Origin: Candidatus Gottesmanbacteria bacterium CG_4_10_14_0_8_um_filter_37_24
GTDB lineage: Bacteria > Patescibacteriota > Microgenomatia > 2-02-FULL-39-11
DNA: 11,436 bases
Assembly (NCBI GenBank): GCA_002785215.1
Contig: PFMK01000032.1
Location: 1 to 11,436, forward strand
Direction of reading: 5' to 3'
Shown: piece by piece, positions 1 through 4,795 of the stretch
Layout of the letters: each line of letters begins with the position of its first letter
Position numbering within the stretch: position 1 is the stretch's first letter
The notes under the pieces: generated by a model
Told to the model about the DNA's origin: nothing
Seen by the model: only the letters and a program-made list of their open reading frames with translations
Databases searched by the model: none
Translations under genes and position numbers: made by a program

Positions 1-570
1 TCACTTGGCTTTCTCCGGATAATTAACCTTTTCCCAAAAGCATACCCTTACCTGGTTATCTTTTCAGACTAATACGCAACAGGTCTAATTTTGACGACAG
101 TATGCTCACTATAAGTCTTTATGTGAAAGTATAGTTCGTGTTTTTGTCCTAGATATCAGGGAAGAGCTTTTCTTTATCAATGATGAGAAGATTTTAATTA
201 GCACTTATACATATTTGATTGCTAAGAGACGGTATGTTTTACTTTGGGGCTTTACAACAACATATTTCCCTATAACTAACATTCGTCTTGACTAATTTCT
301 GAGGATCTTAATCATTTGTCTCTTTGTTTATTATCTTTTTCCGCAATATATCTCGGATGTTTGCGGTAGTTTATCAGTCGGACGTATCGAAATATAGGTT
401 ACTCGTATTTTTTTTATTCTTCTTATCTTCGTCTCATTTTTAAGATCAATTTATAACAAAACCCTGCATAACCATTCACACTACTATATATTATTTCAGA
501 TAAAACTGCAAATTGAAAAAGCATAAAATTTAATAATCGTCAGTCTTAATTGAAAAATACTATTTTTTCC
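1..570. other. AT-rich gene-free stretch
   Basis: No open frame of useful length exists on either strand, and I recognise no tRNA, rRNA or repeat array here. Base composition is strongly AT-rich with many T-runs and no clear codon structure. It may be an intergenic spacer, or the decayed remains of something at the window edge. I see nothing else that I can support. Confidence 0.5.
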
Positions 571-572
571 TT

Positions 573-632
573 TCCACGCTAGGAGAGTACCGCGTCCGTG
601 TCAGAAGCGGTGGCCTGTCAAGGAGCGTTTTT
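573..632 (+). ncRNA. GC-rich hairpin island ending in T-run (possible terminator or small RNA)
   Basis: A GC-rich block sits abruptly in AT-rich DNA. ACGCT (576-580) can pair with AGCGT (624-628), and inside it ACCGC (589-593) pairs with GCGGT (607-611). A run of five T (628-632) follows at once, which fits an intrinsic terminator or the 3' end of a small RNA read on the + strand. I compared it by eye with 5S rRNA, 4.5S/SRP RNA and tRNA signatures and found no match. The function is unknown. Confidence 0.3.
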
Positions 633-679
633 CCCGCATTTGGGCAATATAATCATTTGTTAATCCCATCTTAACGGTC

Positions 680-708
680 TTGACTCATTATCAAATAAAG
701 TACAAAAT
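680..708 (+). promoter_or_regulatory. Candidate sigma70-type promoter, leaderless start
   Basis: TTGACT (680-685) is followed after 17 nt by CAAAAT (703-708). The ATG at 715 lies 7 nt past the -10 box, about where transcription would begin, so the mRNA of the next gene may be leaderless. This agrees with the absence of a Shine-Dalgarno sequence. The -10 box is a weak match, so confidence is moderate. Confidence 0.4.
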
Positions 709-714
709 ATAACC

Positions 715-1143
715 ATGAGAAGGCAAAACATATTACTAATTCTTGGCTTGTTGATTTCCGTTGTTATTATATTCCTCTCTGTTTTATTGGCAATATCCAG
801 AACCTCGTGGTTTGGACACGCTCAGGAACCCACCAGAATTGGTTCCTTGTCTCTGGAAAACTCTTATCTGTTTGCTTCTCCTATAAGCGCATATTCAGAT
901 GGAGAAACGATTGTTAGGATAACTGTATTTCTCCTGGACGATAAAGGATTGGGAGTATCCGGCCAAAATGTGGTTTTGAAAATAGCAAGCGGGTCTTTGA
1001 ATATAAACAAGATACAACCTCTTACCGACAGTTTTGGCAGAGCTATTTTCGATTTGACTTCCACCGTCTCAGGAGATTATAAAGTAAGCGCTGATATTTC
1101 AGGTGTAACCTTACCTCAAGAGGTTTCAATCTCTTTTCTTTGA
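715..1143 (+). CDS. Membrane-anchored bacterial Ig-like (Big_1-type) protein
   Basis: A 142-residue protein. Residues 1-8 are basic/polar (MRRQN), about 8-28 form one hydrophobic segment that should act as an uncleaved N-terminal anchor or signal, and the rest is extracytoplasmic. Residues about 60-142 read like an invasin/Big_1-type Ig fold: a DGETIVRITVFLLDD strand, GLGVSGQNVVL, a TDSFGRAIFDLTST segment, SGDYKVSA and a final VSISF strand. Such folds act as spacers or adhesion modules in surface proteins. No catalytic residues are visible. The gene converges on the surface-protein operon of the opposite strand and overlaps its last gene by about 100 nt, which supports a related cell-envelope role. 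The start is chosen for the promoter spacing and the basic-hydrophobic N-terminus. The fold is judged by eye from the pattern and the exact function is unknown. Confidence 0.75.
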   Translation: MRRQNILLILGLLISVVIIFLSVLLAISRTSWFGHAQEPTRIGSLSLENSYLFASPISAYSDGETIVRITVFLLDDKGLGVSGQNVVLKIASGSLNINKIQPLTDSFGRAIFDLTSTVSGDYKVSADISGVTLPQEVSISFL

Positions 1144-1978
1144 GCCGGTACAGTAGTATCCTTGCTTTTTTGTTTTTGAGTTCCCAGATAAGGAAAAGAT
1201 AAAGCATTAGAAGTATGATCAGGATTGTCAAAATTTTTGGTAAGGTATACAGAAGGAAATAACCAATAAATGACCCGATGGAAAAGACTAGGGTGTGACT
1301 TTTTAACGATGGGGCATCTTCATATATTGTTTTGGCAAAAAACCGGTAGGCAGTAGCTCGGGAGGTGGGTAGAGTGAAGCTAAAATTGCCTTTCACATCT
1401 GAGTTAGTGCGAAGAAAAGGTAGGCTGGTTGCTTCAACGGTAGGATAAAAAAACTTGGCCACTTTTTTCTCAATTTCTTTTGACAGACTGCTAGCTGGTA
1501 CTTCAAAAAATGAAACGACCACTTCCTTTTCAGGGACTGTTTGTCCGGAGGCAAACGCTTTCTGGTTTTGCCAAATACCTCCTCCAGTGAAAGATATGGT
1601 TGGAGCAAGGATAAGAGGTCCGATTTCAGTCGGCTTGTCTGTTTCCGGTATTGTGACACATAGGGGGAAACTGCTTCTTCTTTCAGAGTCTATGGAGGAT
1701 ACACAAATTTCTTTGGCTTCATTTGAAATCTGGACATCGTTAAGTATGAAATACCCATATCTATCTGTAGTGGTTTGGGCGAAAACTCTAACTGATTCAG
1801 CTTGGACGATAGAATTGGGGGAGGTGTAGCCGTAAATTCTCAAGCTGAATTTCCCCGGTATTGAGGCAAATATTTTGGCTGCAGCCCCGCTTTCCCGGGC
1901 AAATATCTGCGTCGGTACATATGATATATAAAGATATAGAAATAGTATAATAAGATATATATATTTTGGGGTTTTCAC
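1043..1978 (-). CDS. Secreted, C-terminally membrane-anchored protein with carboxypeptidase-regulatory-like region
   Basis: A 311-residue protein, last gene of the four-gene minus-strand operon. The start is GTG at 1978, 4 nt after the stop of the preceding gene; an AAGG-containing purine stretch in that gene's 3' end could serve as ribosome site. Residues about 5-27 are a hydrophobic signal segment ending near QIFAR. Residues about 45-110 (SLRIYGYTSPNSIV, then TTTDRYGYFILNDV) resemble the beta-sandwich of carboxypeptidase-regulatory-like domains; a second similar stretch (NSDVKGNFSFTLPTS) lies near 190-205. One strong transmembrane helix spans about 230-265, followed by a lysine/arginine-rich cytoplasmic tail of about 45 residues. 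This layout (exported beta domains, membrane anchor, basic tail) suits a structural envelope protein. The 3' end overlaps the convergent gene at 715-1143. No enzyme motif was seen. Confidence 0.8.
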   Translation of the reverse strand: MKTPKYIYLIILFLYLYISYVPTQIFARESGAAAKIFASIPGKFSLRIYGYTSPNSIVQAESVRVFAQTTTDRYGYFILNDVQISNEAKEICVSSIDSERRSSFPLCVTIPETDKPTEIGPLILAPTISFTGGGIWQNQKAFASGQTVPEKEVVVSFFEVPASSLSKEIEKKVAKFFYPTVEATSLPFLRTNSDVKGNFSFTLPTSRATAYRFFAKTIYEDAPSLKSHTLVFSIGSFIGYFLLYTLPKILTILIILLMLYLFLIWELKNKKARILLYRLKEKRLKPLEVRLHLKYQRLLYNLLRRWKSNRK

Positions 1979-1982
1979 TTTT

Positions 1983-2939
1983 TTATTTTTTCCTTCTTTT
2001 TTTAATTATTAATATTGTCATAACTAATACTAATAGTATCACACATGCGATTTTCCAGGGAAGAGCATAAAAGACCTTAGAACCGCTTACTACGATGTTT
2101 CCTTCATCAAGTGTGAATTTTACTTCAAGCTGGTATTTCCCCAGGAAAAAACCGGGTAGATTTAAGGTCTTGTTTTCTAAAGAAAACGGTGTAAGGTTTT
2201 TTTCAAAAAGAATGCGTTTCTGACCGGAGAGGAGGATATTTGGAGCAATATCAAAACTGGCTTTACCTATAGGGCCGGTGAGATTAATCTGACCGATGGG
2301 ACGGAAAAATGAAGCGCCTGTATTTTTAATTTCGATAATTGCATTAAGCGCATCAAATGAATCCAGGATTTTAGGAAGATCAAATTTAGTAATCTGTGCA
2401 GAGCGGTTCAGCATACCCGTGGAAGTGACACTGATAAGAAGGATGCTGCCTATATTTTGCCTGATGGCTGATTGGGAAATGTTGGCAGGCGGGTTGGGCG
2501 TGGAGGAAAAAAGCAAGATCCGGTAATAGTCCTTTTCTTCCAGATCCTTTGGCGGATTTACTCTTAGAATATATTGTTTTTCAGCGCCCGTATTCAGGAG
2601 AAGAGGCGTATCGAAAGATACATCCTGATTTATCAAGCTTATCCATTCATCCCTCTTAAAATCAGGATTAGACTTAATCCCGTTTTCATCCAGCTCCACA
2701 AGTTTGGGCGTCAGAATAATCGGGTCACCGCTATTAACCACTTTATAAACCTGCGTGATGGATTTACCGGGTTTTATAATCACTTCCAGTAGCGGGGGGC
2801 TTATAGACAGAGACATAGTTTGGGCTATAGCTCCCTTTGTTGAGGTTAATAAAAAGAAAAAAAACAGGGGAAATACCAGTGGCAATAATCCTGTCTTAAA
2901 GCTAAAAAAAGATGATAATCCGGTATTTTTATAGATCAT
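1983..2939 (-). CDS. DUF916/WxL-binding-like membrane-anchored surface protein
   Basis: A 318-residue protein, third gene of the minus-strand operon. The ATG at 2939 overlaps the upstream stop in an ATGA junction, with AGGG a few bases ahead. A long signal segment (about 14-40) ends near AIAQ. The mature N-terminus, SLSISPPLLEVIIKPGKS then VYKVVNSGD, is the hallmark beginning of DUF916 (WxL peptidoglycan-binding) domains: an ISPP-type strand, then PG and a V-N-G-D turn. A second beta domain (about 180-280, IIEIKNTGASFFRPIGQINL) resembles the downstream module of DUF916-DUF3324 proteins. A single C-terminal TM helix (about 293-312) ends in KKRRKK as stop-transfer. In Firmicutes, proteins of this layout partner with WxL proteins to hold them at the cell surface, and here it directly follows a WxL-like gene. 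The family assignment is by visible motifs only. Confidence 0.8.
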   Translation of the reverse strand: MIYKNTGLSSFFSFKTGLLPLVFPLFFFFLLTSTKGAIAQTMSLSISPPLLEVIIKPGKSITQVYKVVNSGDPIILTPKLVELDENGIKSNPDFKRDEWISLINQDVSFDTPLLLNTGAEKQYILRVNPPKDLEEKDYYRILLFSSTPNPPANISQSAIRQNIGSILLISVTSTGMLNRSAQITKFDLPKILDSFDALNAIIEIKNTGASFFRPIGQINLTGPIGKASFDIAPNILLSGQKRILFEKNLTPFSLENKTLNLPGFFLGKYQLEVKFTLDEGNIVVSGSKVFYALPWKIACVILLVLVMTILIIKKRRKK

Positions 2940-3679
2940 ATCCCTGCAAGAGCTGAGAAAGTTAATACATTCCGGTATTGTCCTACAGGCTGTTGGGGTG
3001 AGACGTTCAGTCTCAATTTCATTTCCGCCTGGTCAGTGACTTTTCTGGCTTTTGTTTCCATGATTACCGCAGAGAGTTCATTCCTCCTTGAAGCCGGGAA
3101 CGGACGGAAGTAGGAAGCATTGGAGTAGTCCTGCGGAACCGTACGTCCGCTCATTCTGTAACCAAATCCGTAAGTGGTATTTCCGGTCCATTTACCGGCT
3201 TTTATAATAGTGCAAATGGTATCTTCGATACATGCTAAATCAGGAATTTCTGCGCCGGCAGTTGTAGACAGGGGTTGATTTTCGTTTGCCTTCACCAGAT
3301 ATCCCGGAACGTCTCCATTTTTGATGGTAATCTGGATTGATTTTTCCATTGGACTATTTGCCGTGAGAGCGCCAAAGTCTACAGTAGTGGGGGATACGGA
3401 GAAGGAAAAAATTTGTCCGGCTGCACTGTTCAGGAAACCGGCGTTTATGATATATCCTTTGGATGCGAAAACTCCCGCCGCAGTTTGTCCGACCACGTCA
3501 GACAGTTTGAAATTGGTCGACGATTTGTTGCCGGAGGTCATGTTGAAATTCCCGCTTTGGATTTTAAAGTTGGATGAGTTCATGTCCTGGGCGCGTGCCA
3601 GCGGGGAACAAACAAATATTATAAATAATAAGATTGAGACAAAAGATAACTTTCTAATTATCTTGGTTAAATTCTTCAT
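2936..3679 (-). CDS. WxL-like secreted surface protein
   Basis: A 247-residue protein, second gene of the operon. Its ATG at 3679 overlaps the upstream stop by 4 nt and is preceded by AGGA with 6-nt spacing. The signal peptide (1-30) ends SPLARAQD. Next comes a segment common in CPR secreted proteins (SSNFKIQSGNFNMTSGNKSS, then VGQTAAGVFASKGYIINAGF). From about 90 a beta domain follows (FSFSVSPTTVDFGALTANSP, then QITIKNGDVPGYLV, and near the end VSPQQPVGQYRNVLTFSA), which matches the general pattern of WxL-type beta-barrel domains. I do not see a strict W-x-L motif. There is no membrane anchor, so the protein is probably released or held by its DUF916-like neighbour. A cysteine pair (CIEDTIC, about 150-156) could form a disulfide. 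The role is structural or adhesive by inference. Confidence 0.78.
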   Translation of the reverse strand: MKNLTKIIRKLSFVSILLFIIFVCSPLARAQDMNSSNFKIQSGNFNMTSGNKSSTNFKLSDVVGQTAAGVFASKGYIINAGFLNSAAGQIFSFSVSPTTVDFGALTANSPMEKSIQITIKNGDVPGYLVKANENQPLSTTAGAEIPDLACIEDTICTIIKAGKWTGNTTYGFGYRMSGRTVPQDYSNASYFRPFPASRRNELSAVIMETKARKVTDQAEMKLRLNVSPQQPVGQYRNVLTFSALAGI

Positions 3680-4215
3680 ATCGTTTCCTTTTCCATTTCC
3701 TCCTCTACCAGTTCTTCCTCCAGTTCTTCGACTTTGTTTGATAGGTTTTTTATCTCTTTTTTCTGGTTTTGTACCTTTTGATATATTTTCCCGAAAAACA
3801 CTGCCAGGGGAGTAATCAGAGGAAAAGCAGCCAGTTCCAGGTATTGAAAATAAGAGGTATTTTTATTACCGGAAGCAAGATAAAAGACGACCAGCATAAC
3901 AGACAGGAGCAAGGGAATGACTGGTTCCAGGAGAAGTGAAAGTTCAAAAAGGAGAATGTAGTTGAGGAAAAAAAGAGGTGACGAAATGCCTCCGTTGGTA
4001 CTGGAGATAAGAAGTACAGCCATAGTGGAGATGGTGCTTTCCGCCAGTTTGTAGGACACGGGCTTCAGAATCCGATGGGTAACAATCAGCGTCAGAAGAA
4101 GTACGGCAGTAAGCTGTAGGGAGTAATAGTTTAAATCCGGATCAGTGATCCAGAAAAAGGTGATGGTTACAGCTGTAAGAAGTATCAGGCTATGGATGAT
4201 GACTTTCTTGTTCAT
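3676..4215 (-). CDS. Six-TM membrane protein with C-terminal coiled coil (kinase-less sensor-like)
   Basis: A 179-residue protein, first gene of the minus-strand operon. About six hydrophobic helices are visible (roughly 5-23, 31-50, 60-72, 80-98, 99-116, 123-143). The NGGISSPLFFLNYILLF stretch between helices 3 and 4 resembles the N-terminal membrane sensors of some histidine kinases. Residues about 145-178 are a highly charged heptad-like coiled coil (IKNLSNKVEELEEELVEEE). No HisKA or ATPase domain follows, so it looks like a sensor module without its output domain, or a scaffold that dimerises through the coil. The start at 4215 lies 7 nt after a TATACT box, which predicts a leaderless mRNA and explains the missing Shine-Dalgarno. 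It overlaps the next gene by 4 nt. Its link to the surface proteins is inferred from the operon only. Confidence 0.75.
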   Translation of the reverse strand: MNKKVIIHSLILLTAVTITFFWITDPDLNYYSLQLTAVLLLTLIVTHRILKPVSYKLAESTISTMAVLLISSTNGGISSPLFFLNYILLFELSLLLEPVIPLLLSVMLVVFYLASGNKNTSYFQYLELAAFPLITPLAVFFGKIYQKVQNQKKEIKNLSNKVEELEEELVEEEMEKETI

Positions 4216-4221
4216 AAAAAA

Positions 4222-4251
4222 AGTATATACCCATCTTGCTCAGGTTTGCAA
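4222..4251 (-). promoter_or_regulatory. Promoter of the surface-protein operon, partly inside repeat copy 1
   Basis: Reading the minus strand, TTGCAA (4251-4246) is followed after 18 nt by TATACT (4227-4222), then six T and the ATG at 4215. Transcription should start at or next to the ATG. The -35 hexamer and spacer lie in helices a and b of the structured repeat; the -10 box lies in its flank. Folding of this DNA or + strand transcription through it could influence the operon (inference). Confidence 0.6.
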
Positions 4252-4405
4252 TCCATAAGGTTGCAATCGCTGACTCGTCTCGCTGACCTGTCCGCCGTAG
4301 TCTTGACGCAGGTGGAAGCTACTGCGAAGCGGGTTAGACCTCCGATTTGGAGGTTTAGAGGGGTTTATGCTGGAAAATTTATTTCAAATCTGAGTTTTTT
4401 CAGTA
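4228..4405 (+). repeat. Structured repeat, copy 1 (with internal insert)
   Basis: First of three copies of the ~98-nt element, enlarged to about 178 nt by an insert in the segment before helix a'. Visible helices: a ACCCATCT (4229-4236) with AGAGGGGT (4357-4364), one A-G mismatch; b CTCAGGTTTG (4239-4248) with CAAATCTGAG (4385-4394), containing one G-U pair where copy 2 has G-C; c TGCAATC (4247-4253) with GGTTGCA (4259-4265), containing U-G where copy 2 has C-G; d CTGGAAAA (4370-4377) with TTTTTCAG (4396-4403). Helix b interlocks with both a and d. No transposase is nearby. It lies in the divergent gap between the surface operon and leuS. Confidence 0.8.
4273..4356 (+). repeat. Nested structured insert within repeat copy 1
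   Basis: These roughly 84 nt are absent from copies 2 and 3. The block is GC-richer than its host and has its own hairpins: ACCTCC with GGAGGT around a 5-nt loop (about 4338-4354), and an outer CCGC/GCGG closing a GTAG-CTT/AAG-CTAC stem (about 4292-4333). The abrupt presence in one copy only, and the self-contained folding, suggest insertion of a second small repeat family. I cannot tell from this window whether it recurs elsewhere. Boundaries are accurate to a few bases. Confidence 0.55.
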
Positions 4406-4439
4406 CAACATGGAGAAGGAAAGCAGGGTAATAGTATTT

Positions 4440-4640
4440 TTAGCTACTCTGCATGGAGAGAAATTCACTTAGCGTAAGGTCGCCCATAGATGATGGTTCG
4501 CTTAAGCGGGATTTCCGCGTAACGAAAGGGGGAGTGGCTGGAAGTAATCCGCTTCTATCACCTTCTGACCCAAGAGGTCCCGGGAAGATAATACTTACAG
4601 TTTCAGGTTTATGAGCTGCGGGAATAGTTGGTTGTTCCAT
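4440..4640 (-). CDS. Small proline/serine-rich hypothetical protein
   Basis: A 66-residue reading frame beginning MEQPTIPAAHKPETVSIIF and ending LSEFLSMQSS. There is no signal peptide, TM helix or recognised domain; it is rich in Pro, Ser and Gly and probably partly disordered. It has a good promoter: TTGTAA and TATACT with 18-nt spacing end about 27 nt ahead of the ATG. There is no Shine-Dalgarno, only an A-rich stretch. It lies alone between repeat copy 1 and leuS and is divergent from leuS. It could instead be a chance frame in a promoter region; the codon pattern and promoter make a real gene somewhat more likely than not. Confidence 0.5.
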   Translation of the reverse strand: MEQPTIPAAHKPETVSIIFPGPLGSEGDRSGLLPATPPFVTRKSRLSEPSSMGDLTLSEFLSMQSS

Positions 4641-4667
4641 AATTTTTTTCTTTGTATGCAGTGTGAA

Positions 4668-4697
4668 AGTATAACAAATGGCGTAGGCAGATTACAA
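4668..4697 (-). promoter_or_regulatory. Promoter of the 66-residue protein gene
   Basis: On the minus strand TTGTAA (4697-4692) and TATACT (4673-4668) are separated by 18 nt. The expected start is near 4661, giving a leader of about 20 nt before the ATG at 4640. It stands nearly back to back with the leuS promoter. Confidence 0.5.
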
Positions 4698-4714
4698 CTT
4701 GCAATAATTATCAG

Positions 4715-4743
4715 TTGATTTCTTTCCTATTTTCCGGTATAAA
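4715..4743 (+). promoter_or_regulatory. leuS promoter
   Basis: TTGATT (4715-4720) and TATAAA (4738-4743) are separated by the ideal 17 nt. The expected start near 4750 leaves a leader of about 45 nt before the ATG at 4796. I see no T-box or other aminoacyl-tRNA-sensing leader, which would be too long for this space. Confidence 0.6.
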
Positions 4744-4795
4744 CAATCCATACAGTTATCATAAGCAACCTACGTGGCTTAGATAACTTCTCTTT

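Noticed and set aside
1455..1829. 124-residue plus-strand frame inside the anchored-protein gene
   Set aside because: The minus-strand gene here has a signal peptide, beta modules, a TM helix and operon spacing; the plus frame has none of these.
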